Assembly: GCA_031292465.1 (NCBI GenBank)
Contig: JARLHB010000503.1
Span: 1 to 13,803 of the forward strand
Direction: 5' to 3'
Origin: Ignavibacteriaceae bacterium
GTDB lineage: Bacteria > Bacteroidota > Ignavibacteria > Ignavibacteriales > Ignavibacteriaceae
Length of the DNA stretch: 13,803 bases
A model generated the notes under the pieces. It did not search any database. It saw only the letters and a program-made list of their open reading frames with translations, and had not been told where the DNA came from. Below, in pieces: positions 1 through 7,423 of the stretch. The stretch's first letter is position 1. Each line of letters opens with the position of its first letter. The translations under genes were made by a program, and so were the position numbers.

Positions 1-45
1 AAATATTAAGCCTGCAAAAAATTAATACAGGTGAAATTAAATAAA

Positions 46-1266
46 TTATTCAAACCAGGAGATTACTTCATAAGAACCTGTACTCGGGAAATTAGGTGGT
101 ACATTAACCAAAAGCCGGTTATCATAAGTGTAATTTTTAGAAAACCCTGTTGATAAGTTTCCATATGAATCAAGAGTACCAACTGCAAGCCTGCCGTTTT
201 GCGTTATTCCGCCCAATAAATAAATATACCCTGATTTAGCCCTGGTATTATAATTCTGGGCGCCGAAACCGCCGGATTGGGCATATATAGCCGCATCGAT
301 ATGTACGTTTGCTGTATTTGGATTATCAGCAACATAAACATTATTCTGGGCTACTATGCCAAGCAAGTCTGTAGAGCTTGAATTTATTCTCGGGTCAGTT
401 GTATAAACAACATCATCGTCAATATAAACATTGCCGCCTTTGGAGGTGTATGATGCGCCTACGGTTAACTTTCCGGTTAGCGTACCCTGAATTCTTAAAA
501 TAGCATTATCTGCCACGATTGTTCCATTCGGAGCAAACGTAGAAGTTTTTGCTGAAGTCCATGAATTATTATATGCGTATTTATACCTTATGCTGTCACC
601 TGCAAAAGCTAAGAAAACCGTATCATGCCCGGTAAATGTATGGCCGCCGGAAGTAGACAATGCTTCCAATGTGGAAACACCCGTTGAAGGTATCGTCAGG
701 TTATCGCCGACACGTAAGTTTCCGTTGATAATCGGGCTGGAACTGCTGTTGTATTTATTTATACCTTTATAAGTTCCCACATAGTTGGTCCCCGGATTAA
801 ATACCGGATGTCCGTTTACATTTAGATAATCCTGAGTATGGAACGGCCCGTTAACGGTATCCTGGTTCGCCCACCAAACACCATTTTCACTATTTGAGCA
901 ATATGCAAACTTTGAAAAATAACTTTGCTGAAGATTTACTATTACAGTAGAAGTATCGCCATAATATATTCCTGTTGCTGTTATCCTTATAGCGTTCGTA
1001 ACAGGATTAATCAAAATAACAGTAGCGCTCATAGTACCGCCGCTCATACTAACATTGCTATATCCTGTAGTCCAGGAAGGGGTTAAAAATATTTGGTTAA
1101 CCGCAAGGTTAGCCCCGCTTACAGCTATATTATGAGACATATTATGTGCATAGTATGAGGAATAATTAGTTGCAGAATTATTCGATACCCGGTTAAAGTT
1201 TTGTCCTAAAACGAGAAAAATTACACTAAAACCGGCAACAAGAAGTAATATAGCTTTACCGCCCAT
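46..1266 (-). CDS. PilX-like envelope protein with N-terminal anchor and repetitive beta-rich body
   Basis: A 406-residue protein of unknown exact function. Residues 4-20 form one hydrophobic helix right after a short MGGK start, as in PilX-type minor pseudopilins, but no classical GFTLxE cleavage site is present. The rest is rich in Ser, Thr, Asn and Gly. At 138-156 a segment with VNGPFHTQDYLNVNG and PVF resembles the 'GP-HT-G-L-I-G-P-F' motif I associate with PilX-like or DUF4900-type proteins of Bacteroidota and Ignavibacteria. Residues 245-365 alternate short strands and turns (for example GTLTGKLTVG and GGNVYIDDDVVY), suggesting a beta-helix or beta-solenoid. The start has a good Shine-Dalgarno (AAGGAG, 7 nt upstream) and lies 10 nt after the preceding gene, so it is third in an operon of pseudopilin-like genes. 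It ends 45 nt from the window edge, so further genes may follow. The family call is by recognition only; an adhesin or pilus-tip role is inference. Confidence 0.7.
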   Translation of the reverse strand: MGGKAILLLVAGFSVIFLVLGQNFNRVSNNSATNYSSYYAHNMSHNIAVSGANLAVNQIFLTPSWTTGYSNVSMSGGTMSATVILINPVTNAIRITATGIYYGDTSTVIVNLQQSYFSKFAYCSNSENGVWWANQDTVNGPFHTQDYLNVNGHPVFNPGTNYVGTYKGINKYNSSSSPIINGNLRVGDNLTIPSTGVSTLEALSTSGGHTFTGHDTVFLAFAGDSIRYKYAYNNSWTSAKTSTFAPNGTIVADNAILRIQGTLTGKLTVGASYTSKGGNVYIDDDVVYTTDPRINSSSTDLLGIVAQNNVYVADNPNTANVHIDAAIYAQSGGFGAQNYNTRAKSGYIYLLGGITQNGRLAVGTLDSYGNLSTGFSKNYTYDNRLLVNVPPNFPSTGSYEVISWFE

Positions 1267-1276
1267 CTATAACTCC

Positions 1277-1885
1277 TTACCTATCCAGTACATTAACGGA
1301 AATACGCTTAGTCCCAGTCCAGGTTGCACTTGCATAAACACCATTATATGGTATAGCGCTTTCCATTTTTAATTGAATTTGAATTTTGGCAATTTTTGCC
1401 AAAGAAGAAACCGGGCAGCTTAAAGAGTTGCCTGATGTATCAAAGTACGAAAATCTAAAAACTGAGACGCCAGGGTTTCGCATTGTTATTGCCGAAGACA
1501 CGGTATCATGAGTAATCCGGTACAAAATCCTGTCATTTGGATTGGTTGTATAAGATAATTCACTGGTTGGCCCTAAATAATAATAAACCGTATCTATCGT
1601 TCCGTTATTAGAGACATCAGAAAGAAATTTTATTCTGGATGTATCTGCCAATAAAATTATTTTAGTCGGGTCCAACACGATAGTTTGTATAGATGAATAG
1701 CCTATTTTTGTAAAATCAGAGTCCATAGTTTTAACTAAAGTTGTTAAACCTATCTGTATACTCACGTCTCCACCATAAGTATAGGTGCTTTGAACCGCGC
1801 TGATATTGGTATTAAGCAATATTAACATAAGTACACCGCCTATGATTATGGAACCGACTATATCTAATATTGTAGTGTAACCCAT
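1277..1885 (-). CDS. PilW/PulJ-like minor pseudopilin
   Basis: A 202-residue protein with a hydrophobic N-terminal helix (about residues 4-26, after MGYTT) and an extracytoplasmic body. The layout matches PilW/PulJ proteins: after the helix, MDSDFTKIGYSS (54-65) recalls the 'DL-rAGY' segment of PilW. FLSDVSNNGTIDTVYYYLG (87-105) recalls the 'D-dnDGtidtv-Y-l' segment, and VFRFSYFDTSGN (142-153) recalls the 'f-l-Y-D-nG' strand. The prepilin signal is not canonical: Gly2 could be the last leader residue, but the acidic residue is Asp8, one place later than the usual Glu at mature position 5. It starts 7 nt after the PilV-like gene, with AGGTAA as a possible ribosome site, so it is probably co-transcribed and works with its two neighbours in a pilus or secretion pseudopilus. 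Function is inferred from resemblance. Confidence 0.7.
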   Translation of the reverse strand: MGYTTILDIVGSIIIGGVLMLILLNTNISAVQSTYTYGGDVSIQIGLTTLVKTMDSDFTKIGYSSIQTIVLDPTKIILLADTSRIKFLSDVSNNGTIDTVYYYLGPTSELSYTTNPNDRILYRITHDTVSSAITMRNPGVSVFRFSYFDTSGNSLSCPVSSLAKIAKIQIQLKMESAIPYNGVYASATWTGTKRISVNVLDR

Positions 1886-1892
1886 ATTTGTA

Positions 1893-2417
1893 TTACCTAA
1901 ATACCCAATAACTAAATACAGTTGAAACTTTTATAGTGTCGGTTGACAATTTATGAGCCACATAAACCGTGATTTTTTTATTCCATGTCTGAGTGCCGGA
2001 AGCTACATCAGGGTTTGCTGACGTAACATAAACAACTGAACAGGATTCATTAAAATATTCTAAGTTACTTCCGCTTTTCGGAAGATTCGGATTTATTATA
2101 ATTGTATCCGCTTTTGTAAATCCATTGAAATCATCTATGTCATCAAAGTTAGGATAAGTTTCGGTACCATCCGGGCCCAATTTTGCGGCTGTTGTAAAGC
2201 TGCTTGTGGAGCTTATTGCATTTGAAACACTGGTCTCATCAAAAGCTTTACTTTTTATTTCCTCTAATCTTGATTGGGCAAGCGATATTGCAATTAAACC
2301 GAGCTTGGAAGTTGAAACAACATTGCCGCTGTAAAAAAGAGTACTATTCACTCTCAGTACTAAAACTGAAAGCAACAGCATAGCTCCGATAGTTAAAATA
2401 CTCTGGCCGGTATTCAT
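1893..2417 (-). CDS. PilV/GspI-like minor pseudopilin
   Basis: A 174-residue protein, first gene of a three-gene cluster. Residues 6-21 are a hydrophobic helix preceded by MNTG, so cleavage after Gly4 would be prepilin-like; however mature position 5 is Thr, not Glu. The segment ISLAQSRLEEIKSKAFDE (44-61) matches the 'A-LAQ-LEEIK---F' helix of PilV/GspI-type pseudopilins. FDDIDDFNGF (91-100) matches the 'DDvDDynG' loop common in such proteins. No Shine-Dalgarno sequence precedes the ATG, which is frequent in Bacteroidota. The upstream gap to hisIE is 224 nt of very AT-rich DNA; apart from a possible TACAAT -10 with no good partner I see no clear promoter in it. The cluster most likely has its own promoter because a strong inverted repeat separates it from the his operon. 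Confidence 0.75.
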   Translation of the reverse strand: MNTGQSILTIGAMLLLSVLVLRVNSTLFYSGNVVSTSKLGLIAISLAQSRLEEIKSKAFDETSVSNAISSTSSFTTAAKLGPDGTETYPNFDDIDDFNGFTKADTIIINPNLPKSGSNLEYFNESCSVVYVTSANPDVASGTQTWNKKITVYVAHKLSTDTIKVSTVFSYWVFR

Positions 2418-2598
2418 TTATAGTGCCGATTAATAAACGTTTAAAAAATCAAAAGACGCAAATATTGTACCAAATACATCTTACAAAATAGCTTAAAATA
2501 TCTGTTTTCTTATGGCTAAATAAGACTTTAATGTAAGAAATAAATACAATTTATCAATTATAGACAAAAAATACATTTAATGATAATTATATTACTTA

Positions 2599-2636
2599 AT
2601 ATGACGTAATAATTACACGTAATTATTACGTCATAT
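2599..2636 (-). terminator. Perfect 17-bp inverted repeat at the 3' end of the his operon
   Basis: Arms 2599-2615 and 2620-2636 are perfectly complementary around a CACG loop (arm core ATGACGTAATAATTA). The right arm ends 5 nt before the hisIE stop codon, so the his mRNA would fold here immediately after translation ends. There is no run of U after the hairpin in the his direction, only AT-rich sequence, so it is not a textbook intrinsic terminator. It may end transcription, protect the mRNA 3' end, or be a protein-binding palindrome for the genes downstream. Confidence 0.5.
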
Positions 2637-2641
2637 CATAT

Positions 2642-3256
2642 CTATTTTGATCTTTTTTTCAAATTATTAACAATATCACCGAATTCTATATCCTGTTCGG
2701 CAAGCATAACAAACAAGTGGTAAATCAAATCCGATACTTCATTAACAATTTCAATTTTATCGCGGTTTTTAGCTGCAATTAGTGTCTCTACAGCCTCTTC
2801 TCCTACTTTTTGGATAATCCTATCGGCGCCGGACTTGAATAATTCTGATGTATAAGACTTTTCGGGAAGTTCCGTTTTCCTGTTTTTAATTACATCAAAC
2901 AGTTCATGAAGAAAACTAAGAGATCCGGTTTTAGATAAACCAAAGCAGGAATAGCTTCCGGTGTGGCATGTATTGCCTTCAGGGACAGCATAAACAAGCA
3001 AAGCATCGCTGTCGCAGTCTGTTTTTATGTCAATTAATTTCAGGTAGTTTCCGGATGTTACGCCTTTAGTCCATAAAGTATTTCTTGTTCTGCTGAAAAA
3101 AGTAACAAGGTTTGTTTCAAGTGTTTTTCTAAGGGCAGCTTCATTCATAAAACCGAGCATTAAAACCAGGTTATTGCTGTTGTCCAGCACAATGGCCGGT
3201 ATCAGGCCGTTCATTTTTTCAAAGTTCAATTTATCAACAAATTTCTTGTCCAACAT
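2642..3256 (-). CDS. hisIE: Bifunctional phosphoribosyl-AMP cyclohydrolase / phosphoribosyl-ATP pyrophosphatase
   Basis: Catalyses the second and third steps of histidine synthesis: hydrolysis of phosphoribosyl-ATP to phosphoribosyl-AMP (HisE domain), then opening of the adenine ring (HisI domain). At 204 residues it has the usual size of the fusion. The HisI part (about 1-112) carries the metal-site signature TDCDSDALLV (79-88; Asp80, Asp82, Asp84) and the zinc ligands in NTCHTGSYSCF (Cys97, Cys104). The HisE part (about 115-204) has KVGEEAVETLIAAK (150-163) and NEVSDLIYHLFVML (172-185), the acidic Mg-binding helices of the MazG-like fold. It is the last gene of the operon, 18 nt after hisF, with a GAGAGGA ribosome site. 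No anomalies seen. Confidence 0.97.
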   Translation of the reverse strand: MLDKKFVDKLNFEKMNGLIPAIVLDNSNNLVLMLGFMNEAALRKTLETNLVTFFSRTRNTLWTKGVTSGNYLKLIDIKTDCDSDALLVYAVPEGNTCHTGSYSCFGLSKTGSLSFLHELFDVIKNRKTELPEKSYTSELFKSGADRIIQKVGEEAVETLIAAKNRDKIEIVNEVSDLIYHLFVMLAEQDIEFGDIVNNLKKRSK

Positions 3257-3274
3257 AAGTTCCTCTCAGATGAT

Positions 3275-4030
3275 TTATATTCTAATTGTGATATTGTTTT
3301 CTTTTAAATATAATTTAAGTTCTTTAATTTTTAATATATCAAAATGAAATAAGCTTGCTGCAAGACAGGCATCTACATTAGCATATTTAAATGCTTCGAG
3401 AAAATCTTCTTTTTTACCTGCGCCGCCGGAAGCGATAACAGGAACAGTTACCGTTGAAGTTAATTCCTTAAGAAAATCAACATCATACCCTTCCTTAGTT
3501 CCGTCTTTATCCATTGAGGTAAGCAGGATTTCTCCCGCGCCTAAATCAGCAGCAAGCTTGCACCATTCCATTCCTAAAAGTTCTGTTTCCTCACGCCCCC
3601 CTTTTACATAAACCTTGTACTGCGAGCCGTTAAACTTTATATCAATGGCTGCAACAACTGCCTGGCTTCCAAACCGGCGGGCTGCCTGTGTTATCAGGTT
3701 ATGGTCTTTTACGATTGATGAATTTAATGAAACTTTATCCGCCCCGGCTTTTAACAGCGCTTCTATATCTCCTAACTCCGAGATGCCTCCGCCTACAGTG
3801 AATGGTATCCTGATCGCTTTAGCAACATCGCTGACAAGCGAAACTAAAGTTTTCCTTTTTTCAGCAGATGCAGTTATATCAAGAAATACAAGTTCATCTG
3901 CGCCTTCTTTGGAGTATCTTTCCGCCAGTTCAACCGGCGAGCCTGCATCAATCAGGTTAATAAAATTCGTCCCTTTAACAACCCGTCCGTCTTTTACGTC
4001 AAGGCAGGGTATAATTCTTTTACAAAGCAA
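3275..4030 (-). CDS. hisF: Imidazole glycerol phosphate synthase, cyclase subunit
   Basis: The (beta/alpha)8-barrel subunit that takes PRFAR and ammonia delivered by HisH and makes imidazole-glycerol phosphate plus AICAR. 251 residues, normal length. The opening KRIIPCLDVKDGRVVKG (4-20) is diagnostic; Asp11 and Asp130 (in VVAAIDIKFNG) are the two catalytic aspartates, and phosphate-binding loops appear at VGGGI (79-83) and IASGGAG (199-205). The start is TTG: the alignment with the family's MLxKRIIPCLD start fits only this codon, and a stop lies in frame 16-18 nt upstream. The gene overlaps hisA by 11 nt, so its ribosome site lies inside hisA. It works as a complex with HisH, encoded two genes upstream. 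Confidence 0.97.
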   Translation of the reverse strand: MLCKRIIPCLDVKDGRVVKGTNFINLIDAGSPVELAERYSKEGADELVFLDITASAEKRKTLVSLVSDVAKAIRIPFTVGGGISELGDIEALLKAGADKVSLNSSIVKDHNLITQAARRFGSQAVVAAIDIKFNGSQYKVYVKGGREETELLGMEWCKLAADLGAGEILLTSMDKDGTKEGYDVDFLKELTSTVTVPVIASGGAGKKEDFLEAFKYANVDACLAASLFHFDILKIKELKLYLKENNITIRI

Positions 4031-4739
4031 ATTTTGCCAGCTCCTTTAAATTGATTTTTTCTTCATAGATTGCTTTACCAACAACAACGGCATAAGGATT
4101 AATTTCTTTCAGATTTCTTAAATCTTCAATATCTTTTACTCCACCTGAAGCTATTAATTGTATGTCATCGTATCTATCCATAATCTTTTTGTATAGACCG
4201 GTATTTGTTCCGGTAAGCATTCCGTCTTTTGAAATGTCCGTACAAAGGAATTTTTTTACTCCGAGTTTAGCGCAGTAATCAATGTGTGAGTAAATTGAAA
4301 TGGTAGTGGATTCTGTCCATCCGGCAATTTTTAACATCTCATCTTTGGCATCAATAGCGGCAATAATTTTTTCCGGCGGGTGATTTTTTAAAATAAGCTC
4401 AAATTCAGTTTTGTCTTTTATAGAAAGCGATCCTATAATAACAAAATCAATTCCGGCGGCAAATAATTCCGAAACGGTTTTTTCATCCCTTATACCGCCG
4501 CCGAATTCTATTTTTAGCTTAGTTTCAGCTTTTATTTTTTCAATTGATTCCAGCGCAGTAAGCTTACCGCTCTTGGAACCTATAAGGTCCACAATATGTA
4601 CTGTCCCAAATCCGAGTGAATCATATAATTTAGCCTGCTGAACAGGAGTATTTTTGTAATAAGTAATACTTTCAAAGTCCCCCTTTTTAAGGCGGACAAT
4701 AGAATTATTATATATGTCTATAGCAGGTATTATTAGCAT
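4020..4739 (-). CDS. hisA: ProFAR isomerase (phosphoribosylformimino-AICAR isomerase)
   Basis: A (beta/alpha)8-barrel enzyme that opens the ribose of ProFAR by an Amadori rearrangement to give PRFAR, the substrate of HisF/HisH. 239 residues, normal length. The family start IIPAIDIYNNSIVRLKKGD (3-21) carries catalytic Asp8; Asp130 (IAAIDAKD) is the second catalytic Asp, followed by GW (140-141) and the phosphate loops FGGGIRD (79-85) and IASGGVKD (196-203). In most relatives the first loop reads 'AIDLxxGKVVRLxQGDY'; here YNNSI replaces the usual DGK-type residues, a mild divergence. The gene overlaps hisH by 7 nt at its start and hisF by 11 nt at its end, so the three cotranslated genes supply consecutive enzymes. 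Confidence 0.96.
   Translation of the reverse strand: MLIIPAIDIYNNSIVRLKKGDFESITYYKNTPVQQAKLYDSLGFGTVHIVDLIGSKSGKLTALESIEKIKAETKLKIEFGGGIRDEKTVSELFAAGIDFVIIGSLSIKDKTEFELILKNHPPEKIIAAIDAKDEMLKIAGWTESTTISIYSHIDYCAKLGVKKFLCTDISKDGMLTGTNTGLYKKIMDRYDDIQLIASGGVKDIEDLRNLKEINPYAVVVGKAIYEEKINLKELAKFAL
4041..4046 (-). promoter_or_regulatory. Shine-Dalgarno site for the TTG start of hisF
   Basis: The minus strand reads AAGGAG here, 10 nt before the TTG start of hisF and within the last codons of hisA. No ATG or GTG start is available in this frame before the upstream stop codon, so this site supports TTG as the true start and suggests translational coupling of hisA and hisF. Confidence 0.65.
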
Positions 4740-5320
4740 AATTCGATAAAGTTTTTTAATAATTTTAATCCGGCATCTCCGGATTTTTCAGGATGAAACT
4801 GTACGCCGTAATAGTTCCCTTTTTCCATGGCCGAAGAAAATTTTATATTGTTATCGGTTATGGAAGTTGTATATTCGCTTACCGGCACATAGTAAGAATT
4901 AGCAAAATAAAAATATTCTCCGCTTTTTATATCCCGGAATAATTTACTTTCCGATGTAATTTCTATATCATTCCAGCCCATGTGGGGAACTTTTGTCTTT
5001 GCGGGATCAAATTTTTCAACTGTGCCGGGGAATATTCCCAGACAGGTTACTCCACCTTCAGTGGAATGATCTGCCATCAATTGCATCCCAAGACAAATAC
5101 CAAGAATTGGTTTTTTTACCATACGTAATAAAGAGAATAAATTTGCCATATGTAACTGCTTTATTGCAAATGAGGCTTCCCCGACACCGGGGAAGATTAT
5201 TTTACTTGCACGGCAGATTTCAGTTTCGTTTTTAGTGATTTTAAAATCTTCTTCCAGTACTGTCAATGCATTTGCAACCGAGGCTACATTACCGGCGCCA
5301 TAATCAATTAATGCAATCAT
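4733..5320 (-). CDS. hisH: Imidazole glycerol phosphate synthase, glutaminase subunit
   Basis: Class I glutamine amidotransferase that hydrolyses glutamine and channels ammonia to HisF. 195 residues, normal length. The start IALIDYGAGNVASVANAL (2-19) is typical; the nucleophile is Cys76 in GICLGMQLM, and His176 and Glu178 in VQFHPEKS complete the triad. The 'PGVGE' segment (44-48) and PHMGWN (112-117) are also family features. One small departure: the motif usually written 'FVHSYY' reads FANSYY here (Asn141 where His is common). The ATG overlaps the hisB stop as ATGA, with AAAGGA six bases upstream, indicating translational coupling. It partners HisF, encoded after hisA. Confidence 0.96.
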   Translation of the reverse strand: MIALIDYGAGNVASVANALTVLEEDFKITKNETEICRASKIIFPGVGEASFAIKQLHMANLFSLLRMVKKPILGICLGMQLMADHSTEGGVTCLGIFPGTVEKFDPAKTKVPHMGWNDIEITSESKLFRDIKSGEYFYFANSYYVPVSEYTTSITDNNIKFSSAMEKGNYYGVQFHPEKSGDAGLKLLKNFIELC

Positions 5321-6213
5321 AATATTCCTTTTGTTGATGGAAGCATACCTTCGTTTCTTTCATCAAGCCTGCATGCTTCGTTTAATGACTTTGCAAAAGC
5401 CTTAAAGATAGCTTCTATTTTGTGATGATCATTTTTCCCCTTAGCCATAATATACACATTTGCCTTCAGGCTTGCAGCCAGCCCCCTGAAAAATTCTTCC
5501 GTAAGTTCAGTAGGAAATTCACCCACTGTTTCTCTGTTAAACTTACAATTAAAATTCAGGTATGCTCTTCCGCCAAGGTCTATTGCGCAATTTGCAATAG
5601 CATCATCCATCGGCAGATAAAAACCGTACCGTTTAATGCCGAGTTTATTTCCCAAAGCCTCGCTAAGGGCATTCCCTAATGTAATTCCTACATCCTCAAC
5701 AGTATGATGCTCGTCCACGTGAAGATCACCTTTAACCCGTATTTTTAAGTTTATATTTGCATGCCTTGCAATCTGCTCTAACATATGGTCGAAGAAACCT
5801 ATGCCGGTGTTTATGCTTGATTTCTCTTTGCCGTCAAGCGATAACTCGACTTTTATGTCGGTCTCTTTTGTCTTCCGGTGTTGTACAGAGGAGCGGAGCT
5901 TTGTAAATATTGTATTTACAGCTATTTCGAAATTATCTGTCTTAGTCCCTTTTGCTATTAAAATAGAATCTTTATCCTTTGTTTTTTTTGCAGCTATTGA
6001 AAACACCCTTGTAATATTTTCAGATTTGCTTCCGTTTATTCTGATTCCCTCAAGGTTAAGTATTTTATTTAACTGTTTATCTTTAGCCGGATTAAAGTCC
6101 TTAACTGAAATAATAAAATTCCGTTGGGCAAGTTTCTTTAATCCGCTGATTAATCCCTTTGAAAGAGGGGAATCCAGATTAAAAAATGATTTATCGATTA
6201 CTACTTCAAACAT
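5317..6213 (-). CDS. hisB: Imidazoleglycerol-phosphate dehydratase with a decayed N-terminal HAD-like domain
   Basis: 298 residues in two parts. Residues about 113-298 are a complete IGP dehydratase: NTGIGFFDHMLEQIARH (135-151), DEHHTVEDVG (167-176), KGKNDHHKIEAIFKAF (258-273) and LPSTKG (291-296) hold the metal-binding His/Glu residues. Residues 1-112 occupy the place of the histidinol-phosphate phosphatase domain of bifunctional HisB (about 165 residues in E. coli), and the junction HRKTKETDIKV (112-122) parallels the E. coli linker 'RNTKETQIDV'. The N-part keeps a HAD-like outline (strand FEVVID, helix-strand LISGLKKLAQRNFIISV, late LIAKGTKTDNFEIAV) but not the chemistry: DxD is D7-K-S9, the TN motif is S36-V37, GDxxTD is AKGTKTD, and the zinc-loop cysteines are absent. 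It therefore probably performs dehydration only. The gap to hisC is 44 nt; the gene overlaps hisH by 4 nt. Confidence 0.93.
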   Translation of the reverse strand: MFEVVIDKSFFNLDSPLSKGLISGLKKLAQRNFIISVKDFNPAKDKQLNKILNLEGIRINGSKSENITRVFSIAAKKTKDKDSILIAKGTKTDNFEIAVNTIFTKLRSSVQHRKTKETDIKVELSLDGKEKSSINTGIGFFDHMLEQIARHANINLKIRVKGDLHVDEHHTVEDVGITLGNALSEALGNKLGIKRYGFYLPMDDAIANCAIDLGGRAYLNFNCKFNRETVGEFPTELTEEFFRGLAASLKANVYIMAKGKNDHHKIEAIFKAFAKSLNEACRLDERNEGMLPSTKGIL

Positions 6214-6257
6214 TTATTAACATCTTTCTGATAAATTTAACAACCTTAAATTTTAAA

Positions 6258-7334
6258 TTAAATTATCTTTTTTATTGTATCCCAAAGCAGATCATTTTCT
6301 TCTTCATTGCCGATTGATATTCTTAAACAATTCTGAAGCTTTGGCTGTGAACTTCTGTCCCTTACTATTATGTTTCTTTCTGCCAGTTTGGCTAACACTG
6401 CCCTGGCTTCTTCATTTTTGCCTGACGGGCTCGCAAACTTTACAAGAAGAAAGTTTGCGTCGGAGTTATATACTGTTTCAATACCCGGAAGGCTTTCAAG
6501 CTGGTTCTTTAATCTTTCCCTTTCTTTAATAATACCCCGGACATATTTTTCTTTTAATTTGAGATTCTTTAATGAAATCTCAAGAGCATAACGTGTAAGG
6601 GAATTAATATTATAAGGGGCCTTTACTTTAAAGAGGAGATTAATAATTTCAACATTAGCTGTGCAATAACCCAGCCTGATGCCTGCAAGTCCCCATGCTT
6701 TTGAAAACGTTCTTAGAACAACCAGGTTGGGATAGTTTTTAATTTCATCTATCAGGGAGCCGTCATTTGCAAAATCTATATATGCTTCATCAACAATTAT
6801 AATGGATTTGAATTCATTGCATAGCTGAATAACATCCTGCTTGTTTAACAGGTTGCCGGTAGGATTATTGGGAGAGCATAAGAAAATAATTTTTGTATTT
6901 GATGTATAGTTCTCTCTGATTGTATTTAAGTCAATCTGGAATTTGTCTGTAAGCAGGACTTCAGTTGTTTCAACGTCATTAATGTCGCATGCAACTTTAT
7001 ACATACCGTAAGTCGGCTCGGGTATTAATACCTTATCCTTGCCCGGATTGCAGAAAACCCTTATCAACAAATCAATGATTTCATCAGAACCGACTCCAAA
7101 GAAAAGGTTTTCTTTGGGAATAGATAAAACGCTTTCTATAAGCTGCCGTAAATCTTTTTGATGTGGATCGGGATACCGGTTTAGGCTGAGGCTTTCTATG
7201 CTTGTAAAAGTTGAGCCCCAACTATTCTCATTTGCATCCAGAAGGATTCCGTTCTCACCTTCATATATATCTCTTGCAGATGTATAGGGCTTTAAGTTAA
7301 GTATGTTTTTTCTAACTAAGTCTTTAATTTCCAT
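6258..7334 (-). CDS. hisC: Histidinol-phosphate aminotransferase
   Basis: PLP-dependent fold-type I aminotransferase that converts imidazole-acetol phosphate plus glutamate to histidinol phosphate. 358 residues, normal length. Visible motifs are LLDANENSWG (31-40, the substrate-recognition loop), RYPDP (53-57), CSPNNPTGN (153-161, PLP-contacting Asn), VDEAY (181-185, Asp on the pyridine nitrogen), TFSKAWGLAGIRLGY (209-223; Lys212 forms the Schiff base) and LRIS (337-340; Arg338 binds the substrate carboxylate). It lies after a 105-nt structured gap downstream of hisD and 44 nt before hisB. No strong Shine-Dalgarno is visible; GCAAGGTACTTA precedes the ATG, so AAGG about 6 nt upstream may serve. 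Confidence 0.97.
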   Translation of the reverse strand: MEIKDLVRKNILNLKPYTSARDIYEGENGILLDANENSWGSTFTSIESLSLNRYPDPHQKDLRQLIESVLSIPKENLFFGVGSDEIIDLLIRVFCNPGKDKVLIPEPTYGMYKVACDINDVETTEVLLTDKFQIDLNTIRENYTSNTKIIFLCSPNNPTGNLLNKQDVIQLCNEFKSIIIVDEAYIDFANDGSLIDEIKNYPNLVVLRTFSKAWGLAGIRLGYCTANVEIINLLFKVKAPYNINSLTRYALEISLKNLKLKEKYVRGIIKERERLKNQLESLPGIETVYNSDANFLLVKFASPSGKNEEARAVLAKLAERNIIVRDRSSQPKLQNCLRISIGNEEENDLLWDTIKKII

Positions 7335-7347
7335 AAGTACCTTGCAG

Positions 7348-7423
7348 TGTTATTCCCGCAAAAGCAGGGGTTCAAAATTATATGAAATTGGAATATATTC
7401 CTATTCCCCGGGAAAGGAATTCC
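7348..7423. repeat. REP-like palindromic cluster between hisD and hisC
   Basis: The 105-nt hisD-hisC gap is the only large one in the operon and is packed with palindromes. On the plus strand TTATTCCCGCAAAAGCAGGG (7350-7369) is a hairpin like the dispersed 'CATTCCCGC-GAAA-GCGGGAAT' elements of many genomes, here with several mismatches. Then come GGAATATATTCC (7390-7401), TTCCCCGGGAA (7404-7414) and GGAATTCC (7416-7423). On the mRNA, ATTCCTTTCCC can pair with GGGAATAGGAAT with one bulged base, giving a strong stem. It looks like an old, degraded bipartite repeat; an effect on mRNA stability between hisD and hisC is inference. Confidence 0.55.

Noticed and set aside
590..772. Plus-strand frame opposite the PilX-like gene
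   Set aside because: Short, antisense to a protein with a clear N-terminal anchor, and without a ribosome site or family resemblance.
3615..4049. Plus-strand reading frame of 144 codons opposite hisF
   Set aside because: It lies wholly antisense to a well-supported hisF, has no recognisable motif and no ribosome site; the same holds for the frames at 5801-6220, 8919-9230 and 12291-12653.
5317..6213. Frameshift or separate gene explaining the short HisB N-terminal domain
   Set aside because: The frame is open from its ATG through the linker into the dehydratase domain, with HAD-like residues in the right order, so decay in frame fits better than a recent frameshift.
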